A stretch of 64,000 nt of DNA from Ypsolopha sequella (lineage: Eukaryota > Arthropoda > Insecta > Lepidoptera > Ypsolophidae): contig OW203991.1 in NCBI GenBank assembly GCA_934047225.1, forward strand, positions 806,001 through 870,000. Direction: 5' to 3'. A program made the translations under genes and the position numbers. Below the pieces are notes generated by a model that ran no database searches, was not told where the DNA came from, and was given only the letters and a program-made list of their open reading frames with translations. Below are positions 45,655 to 55,764 of the stretch, piece after piece (the first letter of the stretch is position 1; every line of letters starts with the position of its first letter).

Positions 45655-46140
45655 AAATGTGACTTTGTGTCTTGTATTTTTTTATCCCTTTACTTAACTA
45701 AAGTAGATCTTTGTAGATACTAAGTACTAAGCATAGTACAAGCCTTTATTATTACAGAAATTATAAAAAAGGAAAAATTATTAAAAAAGACATGACTAAT
45801 TGAATGAGCCGAGCTAGGCATACTTATATTTATTGGCAGTATATTATTTCATCTCAACTTTGTTGTATTCATTGCATTGTATTATAATATTATTAAATAT
45901 AATATAAGTATAATAATTAAAGTATAAAGTTATTTATTTTTATACCAATTTTTACTTATGCAAGCTCGTGTATCATTTTATTAAATTTATATCAGCCTAA
46001 TTTTAAATGTCTTTTATTGTATTTCCCCGTATAAGATTTATTTTTTAACGTATTCTTTTGTTTTTTTTAAAGATTAAATATGACTAGTAAAAAATGTATG
46101 TGCCTATTTTACAAAATGAACTATTCGAATTTGATTTTAA
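45655..46140 (+). mobile_element. LINE family 1-related 3' UTR (old copy F)
   Basis: CTTGTATTTTTTTATCCCTT, AAAGACATGACTAATTGAA and GAGCTAGGCATACTTATATT followed by AAGATTAAATATGACTAGT and ACAAAATGAACTATTCGAAT follow the order of the LINE-1 3' UTR with many substitutions and deletions. It starts about 45 bp after the 23-bp array. Confidence 0.7.
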
Positions 46141-46767
46141 AGTTTGCTCAACAAGATTTTCTTAATTCTGTAACGGCCCTTAGCTCTTTGAGATAGATAG
46201 CTCTAAACATCTAAGAGATGGAGAATTTCTAATAAAATGATTATGGCCACAATTTCCAAGACATTTTGAGCTAGTGCCAAAGTATCATTATGTAAGACAA
46301 GTACGTAGCCCCAAACACGTTCTACGTTCGGACTACGGCGTAGCGGGTCTACAAAGCGGGGAAGCAATGGAGTCGTAGCACTCACTACGTCATAGCAAAA
46401 TTAGACGCACGCGAGTGTATAAAAGTCCTTCGAAATCTAAATAATGTTTATGTAGCAATTTAAAAATTAATGGATATTAATATTAATACATTGTGTAATC
46501 AATCTGAATCAAAATCTTAATGCGCCACGTCAGATGGTAATGTAAGACATATGGGTTTTCCATTTTAATCTTTCGATAGGCTCACTTTAAAAGATTCTGC
46601 TTGGAAGTTTGAAATCACTTTTTGCGTCAGTTGTCAGATTATGTCAAATTATAAAAAATAAAAATCTTTTGGTTATAACATAATAATCATGGTTCAGTCT
46701 AAGCCACTGATGGACAGTACCGACCAAGACAGAGCTGCGAACCGACAGATGACATTGCAAACTAGGT
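46141..46767. other. No gene recognised
   Basis: AT-rich single-copy-looking sequence between two LINE remnants. Confidence 0.45.
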
Positions 46768-47667
46768 GGTCCTCTCTTGTTTATTATATTTATACAGGAT
46801 ATTGATATCTGTTTTCTTAATGCTAATAAAGTCTTATTATTTGCTGATGATATGAAGATCCTAATGCAAATACGCACACTTGAAGATATATATAAACTGC
46901 AGTCCGATCTAAACAGGTTTCAAAGTTACTGCTTGGCTAATAAGCTGGATTTAAATGTTTCCAAATGTTTTTATATTTCATTCTCCAGGAGGCACTCTTC
47001 TCTAGACGTTGGCTATTCACTTAAGAGCATCAATTTAAAAAAAGTTACAAGTATACGAGATTTGGGCGTAATTCATGACTCAAAGCTCTTATTTGATGAA
47101 CATATCAATAACATCGTAAGCAAAGCCTCAAAAGCATTAGGGTTTGTTATGAGGACATCAGGTGACTTCAAGAATTTAAAATCCATAAAAATACTATACT
47201 GTGCCTTTGTTCGGAGTCATCTGGAATACGCGTCTCAGGTTTGGAATCCACAATATGAAAAATATAGATCACGTATTGAGGGTATTCAGGCAAAATTCCT
47301 GAGGTTCCTTGATTACAAGGCCCATCAATTTTCTATTGACTATGAACATCGCTGCTCACGATATCATTTTCTTCCCTTATCTGTAAGACGCGATATCTCA
47401 GATATCTGCTACCTTATGAGCATTGCCAATGGATCAGTTGATAGCCCTGAATTATTGTCATTACTAAACCTCAGGTCTTATAAAAGGACTATGAGACACC
47501 CTGAACTTCTATACGTATATGCATGCAATACTAGACATAGACAGAATGCATTCTTATCAAGAGCGAGTTCTCTTTTCAATAATATTCCGCTTGATATAGA
47601 TTTGTTTTGTTCAAGCACATCATCAGTTAAAAGAGCTTTAACACTTTTACACTTTAAAAATGAGTAG
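46768..47667 (+). CDS. LINE family 2 reverse transcriptase, C-terminal half
   Basis: The frame begins at the truncation point, with no start codon of its own. It has GPLLFIIFIQDID, then LLFADDMKI with the catalytic Asp pair, then the thumb region (IRDLGVIHDSKLLFDEHI) and CAFVRSHLEYASQVWNP, which is typical of Jockey/CR1-type C-termini. The N-terminal polymerase blocks and the endonuclease are missing, so it cannot mobilise itself. It is intact over 299 codons, so the insertion is not old. Confidence 0.85.
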   Translation, partial: GPLLFIIFIQDIDICFLNANKVLLFADDMKILMQIRTLEDIYKLQSDLNRFQSYCLANKLDLNVSKCFYISFSRRHSSLDVGYSLKSINLKKVTSIRDLGVIHDSKLLFDEHINNIVSKASKALGFVMRTSGDFKNLKSIKILYCAFVRSHLEYASQVWNPQYEKYRSRIEGIQAKFLRFLDYKAHQFSIDYEHRCSRYHFLPLSVRRDISDICYLMSIANGSVDSPELLSLLNLRSYKRTMRHPELLYVYACNTRHRQNAFLSRASSLFNNIPLDIDLFCSSTSSVKRALTLLHFKNE

Positions 47668-47749
47668 GTAAATTCTTTCAATTTATCTATTCTTAAATGT
47701 TAATTGTTTATTTCTAATTAAACTAAAATTTAATATTATTTATATAGTA

Positions 47750-47945
47750 TTTGTAAGCTAAAACTGTTAGTTAAACTGTTATGCCCCTACGGCTCACTTA
47801 TTTGTAATCTAAAACTGTAAGTTAAACTGTTATGCCCCTACGGCACACTTATTTCACAGTATAAGAAATATACTGTGCTTATTTGTAAGTTAAAACTGTA
47901 ATTTAAACTGTTAAGTTAAACTGTTGTGCCCCTATGGCTCACTTC
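47750..47945 (+). repeat. Three-copy repeat within the LINE-2 3' UTR
   Basis: TTTGTAAGCTAAAACTGTTA with GTTATGCCCCTACGGCTCAC occurs at about 47751, 47801 and 47881, with small indels. Confidence 0.8.
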
Positions 47946-48070
47946 TATTTAATTTTGTCATCCATTAGGTGAAGATTTTTTATCGGCATTTAGTTATTTA
48001 TTCAAAATTTTTACTGTACCTATTTGTCTGTTAATCTTCCGATGAGTAAATAAATAAATAAATAAATAAA

Positions 48071-50792
48071 CATTACAGACTAGGTCGACATTACAGACTA
48101 GGTCGACATTACATACTAGGTCGACATTACAGACTAGGTCGACATTACAGACTAGGTCGACATTACAGACTAGGTCGACATTACAGACTAGGTCGACATT
48201 ACAGACTAGGTCGACATTACAGACTAGGTCGACATTACAGACTAGGTCGACATTACAGACTAGGTCGACATTACAGACTAGGTCGACATTACAGACTAGG
48301 TCGACATTACACACTAGGTCAACATTACAGACTAGGTCGACATTACAGACTAGGTCGACATTACACACTAGGTCGACATTACAGACTAGGTCGACATTAC
48401 AGACTAAGTCGACATTACACACTAGGTCGACATTACAGACTAGGTCGACATTACACACTAGGTCGACATTACAGACTAGGTCGACATTACAGACTAGGTC
48501 GACATTACACACTAGGTCGACATTACACACTAGGTCGACATTACAGACTAGGTCGACATTACAGACTAGGTCGACATTACACACTAGGTCGACATTACAG
48601 ACTAGGTCGACATTACAGACTAGGTCGACATTACACACTAGGTCAACATTACAGACTAGGTCGACATTACAGACTAGGTCGACATTACACACTAGGTCGA
48701 CATTACAGACTAGGTCGACATTACAGACTAGGTCGACATTACAGACTAGGTCGACATTACACACTAGGTCAACATTACAGACTAGGTCGACATTACAGAC
48801 TAGGTCGACATTACACACTAGGTCGACATTACAGACTAGGTCGACATTACAGACTAGGTCGACATTACACACTAGGTCGACATTACAGACTAGGTCGACA
48901 TTACACACTAGGTCAACATTACAGACTAGGTCGACATTACACACTAGGTCGACATTACAGACTAGGTCGACATTACAGACTAGGTCGACATTACAGACTA
49001 GGTCGACATTACAGACTAGGTCGACATTACAGACTAGGTCGACATTACAGACTAGGTCGACATTACACACTAGGTCAACATTACAGACTAGGTCGACATT
49101 ACAGACTAGGTCGACATTACACACTAGGTCGACATTACAGACTAGGTCGACATTACAGACTAAGTCGACATTACACACTAGGTCGACATTACAGACTAGG
49201 TCGACATTACACACTAGGTCGACATTACAGACTAGGTCGACATTACACACTAGGTCGACATTACAGACTAGGTCGACATTACAGACTAGGTCGACATTAC
49301 ACACTAGGTCGACATTACAGACTAGGTCGACATTACAGACTAGGTCGACATTACACACTAGGTCGACATTACAGACTAGGTCGACATTACAGACTAGGTC
49401 GACATTACACACTAGGTCGACATTACAGACTAGGTCGACATTACAGACTAGGTCGACATTACACACTAGGTCGACATTACAGACTAGGTCGACATTACAC
49501 ACTAGGTCGACATTACAGACTAGGTCGACATTACAGACTAGGTCGACATTACACACTAGGTCAACATTACAGACTAGGTCGACATTACAGACTAGGTCGA
49601 CATTACACACTAGGTCAACATTACAGACTAGGTCGACATTACAGACTAGGTCGACATTACAGACTAGGTCGACATTACACACTAGGTCAACATTACAGAC
49701 TAGGTCGACATTACACACTAGGTCAACATTACAGACTAGGTCGACATTACAGACTAGGTCGACATTACACACTAGGTCAACATTACAGACTAGGTCGACA
49801 TTACAGACTAGGTCGACATTACACACTAGGTCAACATTACAGACTAGGTCGACATTACAGACTAGGTCGACATTACACACTAGGTCGACATTACACACTA
49901 GGTCGACATTACAGACTAGGTCGACATTACACACTAGGTCGACATTACAGACTAGGTCGACATTACAGACTAGGTCGACATTACACACTAGGTCGACATT
50001 ACAGACTAGGTCGACATTACAGACTAGGTCGACATTACAGACTAGGTCGACATTACACACTAGGTCAACATTACAGACTAGGTCGACATTACAGACTAGG
50101 TCGACATTACACACTAGGTCGACATTACAGACTAGGTCGACATTACAGACTAGGTCGACATTACACACTAGGTCGACATTACAGACTAGGTTGACATTAC
50201 ACACTAGGTCGACATTACAGACTAGGTCGACATTACAGACTAGGTCGACATTACAGACTAGGTCGACATTACAGACTAGGTCGACATTACAGACTAGGTC
50301 GACATTACACACTAGGTCAACATTACAGACTAGGTCGACATTACACACTAGGTCAACATTACAGACTAGGTCGACATTACAGACTAGGTCGACATTACAC
50401 ACTAGGTCAACATTACAGACTAGGTCGACATTACAGACTAGGTCGACATTACACACTAGGTCGACATTACACACTAGGTCGACATTACAGACTAGGTCGA
50501 CATTACACACTAGGTCGACATTACAGACTAGGTCGACATTACAGACTAGGTCGACATTACACACTAGGTCGACATTACAGACTAGGTCGACATTACAGAC
50601 TAGGTCGACATTACAGACTAGGTCGACATTACACACTAGGTCAACATTACAGACTAGGTCGACATTACAGACTAGGTCGACATTACACACTAGGTCGACA
50701 TTACAGACTAGGTCGACATTACAGACTAGGTCGACATTACAGACTAGGTCGACATTACAGACTAGGTCGATATTACACACTAGGTCGACATT
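48071..50792 (+). repeat. 18-bp satellite array, left part, about 151 copies
   Basis: CATTACAGACTAGGTCGA repeats with no indel over 2722 bp. Main variants are CACACTA for CAGACTA and GTCAAC for GTCGAC, the latter found almost only after CACACTA units. GTCGAC is a palindrome in each unit. Since 18 is six codons, long frames (VDLVCN on minus, LQTRST on plus) are open by default. The array begins exactly at the tail of LINE-2 copy 1 and is split from its right part by LINE-1 copy D. Confidence 0.97.
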
Positions 50793-51955
50793 GGGAAGAA
50801 AAGCAAGATGCATTTGGTGTATTTTGTGACCTCTCGAAAGCCTTTGATTGCGTTAATCATGAAACACTCTTATGTAAATTGGATCACTACGGAGTGAGGG
50901 GCAAATCTTTGGCGTTATTGAAGTCATATCTTAGTGATCGTATTCAAAAGGTAGACATTAACGGGGTAAAATCAAGTGGAGCATTAGTTAAAATGGGTGT
51001 CCCGCAGGGTTCCATATTAGGGCCCTTGCTGTTTTTAATTTACATAAATGACCTTCCATATTTAGTTAAAGACTTAACGAAGATAGTATTATTCGCAGAC
51101 GACACGTCACTTATTTTTAAAGTTAATAGACGTAAAGATATCCTTGACGGTGCGAATACAACTTTATCACTGGTGCTTGATTGGTTTACTGTAAATAATT
51201 TAGTTTTAAACGCAAAAAAGACAAAGTGTATAAAATTTACGTTACCAAATGTAATTCAAGTGGATGGTAATTTGCTTTTGCAGGGGTCCAAGCTGGAGTT
51301 AGTTAACGAAACAAAGTTTTTAGGCATTACGGTAGACTCTCGTCTTCAGTGGGGTCCCCACATAGAAGCCCTATGTGGTAGACTTAGTTCGGCCGCATAC
51401 GCTGTTAGACGCATAAGACAAATTACTGATGTAGATACTGCTAGACTAGTCTATTTTAGTTACTTTCACAGCATTATGTCATACGGCATGCTGTTATGGG
51501 GTAGAGCCGCGGATACAGACGCAGTCTTTGTTTTGCAGAAGAGAGCAATTCGGGCTATTTATAATATGAAGCACCGGGATTCATTAAGACAAAAGTTCAA
51601 AGAAATTAATATATTAACGGTTCCTTGTGAATATATTTACCAAGTCCTTAGATATGTCAGAAAAAATGTTGAGTCTTTCCCAAGGCTTGGTAAGCAACAT
51701 TGTAAGGAGACCAGAAATAAGCATAAACTGGCTTTTCCAAAAATCAGACTCGCTAAGGTGAGTACCTCTTTTGTAGGACATGGTATAAGATTTTACAATA
51801 AACTTCCAAAGGAGGTCCTTACTTTGTCAGAGAATAAGTTTAAACTGTATATTAAGCAGGGCCTATTGAAAAAGGCATATTATAAAATAAATGAATATTT
51901 GGATGATGGTGAAGCATGGTGTTACAGTGATAATGATACTCGTAGTAAGTTATAA
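50792..51955 (+). CDS. LINE-1 copy D reverse transcriptase, 5' truncated
   Basis: Begins in the polymerase at WEEKQDAFGVFCDLSKAFD and is read without a break to TAA. It keeps the KAFD, PQG (GVPQGSILGPLLF) and FADD (VLFADDTSLIF) motifs. The final codons differ from copy A (DNDTRSKL instead of DTDFDDSR), so it is a subfamily variant. There is no start codon. Upstream the frame stays open into the satellite phase HYRLGR, but that is an accident of a stop-free monomer. N-terminal half and endonuclease missing. Confidence 0.88.
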   Translation, partial: WEEKQDAFGVFCDLSKAFDCVNHETLLCKLDHYGVRGKSLALLKSYLSDRIQKVDINGVKSSGALVKMGVPQGSILGPLLFLIYINDLPYLVKDLTKIVLFADDTSLIFKVNRRKDILDGANTTLSLVLDWFTVNNLVLNAKKTKCIKFTLPNVIQVDGNLLLQGSKLELVNETKFLGITVDSRLQWGPHIEALCGRLSSAAYAVRRIRQITDVDTARLVYFSYFHSIMSYGMLLWGRAADTDAVFVLQKRAIRAIYNMKHRDSLRQKFKEINILTVPCEYIYQVLRYVRKNVESFPRLGKQHCKETRNKHKLAFPKIRLAKVSTSFVGHGIRFYNKLPKEVLTLSENKFKLYIKQGLLKKAYYKINEYLDDGEAWCYSDNDTRSKL

Positions 51956-52605
51956 TTTAATTAAATAGTATAATTTCTTAACTTATGATTCCTCTAAGGT
52001 GTAAACATTAATTGATTATAGACTGTAAAAGGAAAAGGACTATATGAGACAGGTAGACAAAGATATATATGTTTTTCTTTTTTTCATTAACCTGAATTCC
52101 TACTGTCTTGTATTTTCTTATCCCTTGGTTAAAGTAGATATAAGTCATATATTGTATAGTATAAGTTTTATGTTGAAAAAAAGACATGATCTTGCTAAGT
52201 TTCTTGCCCTTCTTCTTAGCAAGACTAATCGAATGGGCGGAGGTAGGCATGTATTTATATATGTAACCTATTAGTATGTAGTATATAGGATGGGATTTGG
52301 TCGGCCGCCTGGATTCGTGCTGGGGGCTCGGTTGGTGATCACTGAACCTTGTTCCTGGTCCCTGGCCGGGTCTCCGGTATGGGTTCGGGCGGCTGATTGG
52401 ATTTTACCTTGTATAATATATATTTTACCTATCATTTTAATCGTAAATATATTGCTACATAAATTAAATAAACCTTTAATTTAGTTCATGTACATTTATT
52501 ATTCTATTACATATATTTTCTTTATTAGATTAAATTTGACGTGTAAAAAGTGTATATATCTATACCTGCTTTGCAAAATAAACTATTTGAATTTGAATTT
52601 GAATT
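50792..52605 (+). mobile_element. LINE family 1, copy D, inserted in the 18-bp satellite
   Basis: Corresponds to copy A from about 981 to 2810. The 5' junction (GACATT joined to GGGAAGAAAAG) shares one or two bases with the target, and the 3' tail is GAATTTGAATTT. The satellite continues in phase after it, with no target duplication longer than 2-3 bp discernible. By eye a few per cent different from copy A. Confidence 0.93.
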
Positions 52606-53779
52606 TACAGACTAGGTCGACATTACAGACTAGGTCGACATTACAGACTAGGTCGACATTACAGACTAGGTCGACATTACACACTAGGTCGACATTACAG
52701 ACTAGGTCGACATTACAGACTAGGTCGACATTACAGACTAGGTCGACATTACACACTAGGTCAACATTACAGACTAGGTCGACATTACAGACTAGGTCGA
52801 CATTACACACTAGGTCGACATTACAGACTAGGTCGACATTACACACTAGGTCAACATTACAGACTAGGTCGACATTACAGACTAGGTCGACATTACACAC
52901 TAGGTCGACATTACAGACTAGGTCGACATTACAGACTAGGTCGACATTACAGACTAGGTCGACATTACAGACTAGGTCGACATTACACACTAGGTCAACA
53001 TTACAGACTAGGTCGACATTACAGACTAGGTCGACATTACACACTAGGTCAACATTACACACTAGGTCAACATTACAGACTAGGTCGACATTACAGACTA
53101 GGTCGACATTACACACTAGGTCAACATTACAGACTAGGTCGACATTACAGACTAGGTCGACATTACACACTAGGTCGACATTACAGACTAGGTCGACATT
53201 ACACACTAGGTCAACATTACAGACTAGGTCGACATTACAGACTAGGTCGACATTACACACTAGGTCGACATTACAGACTAGGTCGACATTACAGACTAGG
53301 TCGACATTACAGACTAGGTCGACATTACAGACTAGGTCGACATTACACACTAGGTCAACATTACAGACTAGGTCAACATTACAGACTAGGTCGACATTAC
53401 ACACTAGGTCAACATTACAGACTAGGTCGACATTACAGACTAGGTCGACATTACACACTAGGTCAACATTACAGACTAGGTCGACATTACAGACTAGGTC
53501 GACATTACACACTAGGTCGACATTACACACTAGGTCAACATTACACACTAGGTCAACATTACAGACTAGGTCGACATTACAGACTAGGTCGACATTACAC
53601 ACTAGGTCAACATTACAGACTAGGTCGACATTACAGACTAGGTCGACATTACACACTAGGTCGACATTACACACTAGGTCAACATTACACACTAGGTCAA
53701 CATTACAGACTAGGTCGACATTACAGACTAGGTCGACATTACACACTAGGTCAACATTACAGACTAGGTCGACATTACA
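52606..53779 (+). repeat. 18-bp satellite array, right part, about 65 copies
   Basis: Same monomer and phase as the left part. Variant order at 52801-52999 is repeated at 53161-53359, a 360-bp (20-unit) higher-order duplication. GTCAAC variants are commoner here. The array ends where an RTE-like LINE fragment begins. Confidence 0.96.
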
Positions 53780-53785
53780 ATACAG

Positions 53786-54185
53786 TCTAGTTTTGTGAAT
53801 GCAGTGGAAATGCGTTCCTTACGTAGTGTGTGGTTTAAAATTGAATGACAGAGTGCAAAATATCAACATACGTGATCGTTGTGGCCTGAAAGAAGATGTA
53901 GTGACTTGAATAGAAAAAGGAATGTTTCGGTGGTTTGGACATGTAGAGAAGATGAATGAAAGTATAGTGACGTTTATGGTGCGCAAGTGGAAGGTACAGC
54001 TCCACCAGGCCGTCCTAGGAGGACTTATGCTGACAAAATTGGCAACATATTGAAGAAGGGGCATGTCAAAAGTACCCGGAATAGAAGAGCTTGTATGACT
54101 AGATTGATGGATGTGGAAGAGGCAAAAGAGTTTTGTCAGGATCGTAGCAGATGAAAATCTGTAGTCTTTGTTTACCCCTTAGGGA
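53786..54185 (+). pseudogene. RTE-type LINE C-terminus, decayed
   Basis: Translation in shifting phases gives NAVEMRSLRSVCGLKLNDRV, then RDRCGLKEDVVT, a stop, and IEKGMFRWFGHVEKMNES. This is the well-known C-terminal block (MRSLR, WFGHVERM) of RTE/BovB-like retrotransposons. Later ILKKGHVKSTRNRRACMTRLMDVEEAKEFCQDRS follows in pieces. The 3' end has an ATGTATGTACGTATGTA simple tail near 54205. Several stops and a frameshift near 53985; only the last 120 or so residues are represented. Confidence 0.75.
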
Positions 54186-54224
54186 GTCAGGCGTGAGTAT
54201 ATGTATGTACGTATGTACACTATT

Positions 54225-54395
54225 TAAAACTAAATTAACATTATATCATTGCGGTATAGAAACGCAGAAAGAAAAGTAAATCTGGATGTGAGGAGCTCTG
54301 AACTGGGATTCGAAACCCGGACCTCTCGCTTACCGGGGGTGATTGCTCTAACCACTGAGCTATCCAGGTCTCTACACATGGGATTACGAAAGTTT
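54225..54395 (-). repeat. tRNA-derived SINE (family c), with well-kept head
   Basis: The minus strand reads GACCTGGATAGCTCAGTGGT (A-box) then GGTCCGGGTTTCGAATCCCA (B-box) at correct spacing, followed by the body shared with 39775-39860. Acceptor halves do not pair well and the body continues as SINE, so it is not called a tRNA gene. It may still be bound by RNA polymerase III factors. Confidence 0.7.
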
Positions 54396-54956
54396 TAAAT
54401 AGCAAAATTTGATTTTAAATAAAATTAATGAAACTTGTAGAAAAAACCAACAAAATTAAATTATAATACTTCTTTCTTCGTTATTGGTTCCCACAAATTT
54501 GTATGAAAATTGCCTTGGACTATAACGTTCACCTGCGCAATAAAGAATTTTGTATTTGTGTAGGTGATTAAAATGGAATTGACCAATAATTAGGAACCAT
54601 ATTCCTTTGTGGTCTATTTGTGAAGGTGAAGTGCAACCACGTAACAACCATTAACGTTACAAAATGTGGACGGAGTTTTGCTAATCAAGAACTGATGCGC
54701 CCATACAAAGCAAGCCTGCTCGTTTGTACGCACGAACCCGGCACCCACACATTCGCATCATAGTAAGCCTATGATCCACAGTAAGTCCACTCACAAACCG
54801 CCGCCATTGCTATGCTTCAGTACTTATTCGGCAGAGGTGAGAACGAAAACAGTTTTAGTGGACACAATTTCTTGTGAAGAATACATTCTTTTGCAGGAAA
54901 TTAGTTTTCACTTGTGTACACTTGTAGGTCAAGCATTTGAGAAATGGAGTTTTAAA
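54396..54956. other. No gene recognised
   Basis: AT-rich; no repeat family or coding motif recognised. Confidence 0.45.
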
Positions 54957-55200
54957 ACTATATACTCACCGACACATAAACTGCATCAAAGTTCTGAATG
55001 AGTTTCAAAATAAATATATTTTGTGAACATGTAAACTATAGATATATAGGTTCATTTAACTGGGGAAGTAAAGTAAAAGACTTTTTTTTACTTCCCCAGT
55101 AGAACAAATCCATATACCTGTGGTTTAAATGTTCACAAAATATATTTTAGTTTGTAAATCATTCAGCACTTTGATGCAGTTATGTGCCCGTGAGTATAGT
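54957..55200. mobile_element. Foldback MITE
   Basis: Arms of about 110 bp: ACTATATACTCACCGACACA / CATAAACTGCATCAAAGTTC on the left pairs with TTGATGCAGTTATGTGCCCG / GAGTATAGT on the right. ACTGGGGAAGTAAA and TTTACTTCCCCAGT face each other at the centre. It lies just before the 34-bp minisatellite. Confidence 0.8.
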
Positions 55201-55235
55201 TATTACATAATTATATGTAAAGAGGAACGTATGCG

Positions 55236-55341
55236 GAATGACTACTGTAGTCTTGTCACGGGTATAAGAGAATGACTACTGTAGTCTTGTCACGGGTATA
55301 AGAGAATGACTACTGTAGTCTTGTCACGGGTATAAGAGAAT
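55236..55341 (+). repeat. 34-bp minisatellite, left part (about 3 copies)
   Basis: GAATGACTACTGTAGTCTTG repeats every 34 bp. Each unit has the dyad GACTAC-T-GTAGTC. Interrupted by the Copia element after AGAAT. Confidence 0.95.
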
Positions 55342-55659
55342 TGTAAAATATTATATTTTAGTAGCATGTGTTTGTGTATGCTTTACAATAGGTCTTTTTG
55401 AATGCATCGATATCTGTCACTTCCTGTGTTGTCTATGATCAATCTCTGTCTTGTCTCTGACTATCGACAATCAAGTCGTGCAATGTTTTTGTTTGCTGTT
55501 ATTATATTTATTTACATCTGGTGTTTGGCGTCTACTAATTGGTGTTCTTTTAGTGTATTAAAAGTTTCACTAATTGTCATAATATTCAGCGTTTTTATTT
55601 CCACGCCCTGGAGTCCGCGTCCACCCTTCGCACCACTTCCACTTGACCACATTCTATCA
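55342..55659 (+). repeat. Copia 5' LTR
   Basis: 318 bp, TGTAAAATATTATATTTTAG to CCACATTCTATCA. Contains the element's promoter by function; no clear TATA position chosen. Confidence 0.96.
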
Positions 55660-55764
55660 GGTTCTGAGCCCCGGACGAAAACAATCGAGGTGCGTCTCAA
55701 TCGTTTGGTGGATTGCGGATTCGGTGTGGAAATTTGTGTCGTGGTATCTTGCTTACTGGCGAGC

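Larger units (their letters stand above)
46768..48070 (+). mobile_element. LINE family 2, copy 1 (5' truncated)
   Basis: Starts inside reverse transcriptase at GPLLFIIFI and runs through the stop at 47665-47667, a 3' UTR and an (AATA)n tail at 48046-48070. The 3' UTR holds three near-tandem copies of a 50-57 bp block with TTAAACTGTTATGCCCCTA. The 18-bp satellite starts directly after the tail. A second, decayed copy is at 61740-63165 (minus). Confidence 0.85.

Noticed and set aside
47994..50813. 939-codon minus-strand frame (VDLVCN repeats) and plus-strand LQTRST frames
   Set aside because: An 18-bp stop-free monomer keeps these frames open on both strands; no transcript, start context or non-repeat domain supports a protein.
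8091..53779. CRISPR-like arrays
   Set aside because: Units are contiguous with no unique spacers, and the sequence is eukaryotic.
54300..54372. Functional tRNA gene on the minus strand
   Set aside because: A- and B-boxes are good, but the acceptor ends do not pair and the sequence continues into a body shared with another locus, so a SINE is the better reading.
55402..55764. N-terminal 121 codons of the first Copia frame
   Set aside because: They lie in the LTR and leader, and the same stretch is found in the 3' LTR (60018-60308); Gag starts at 55765.
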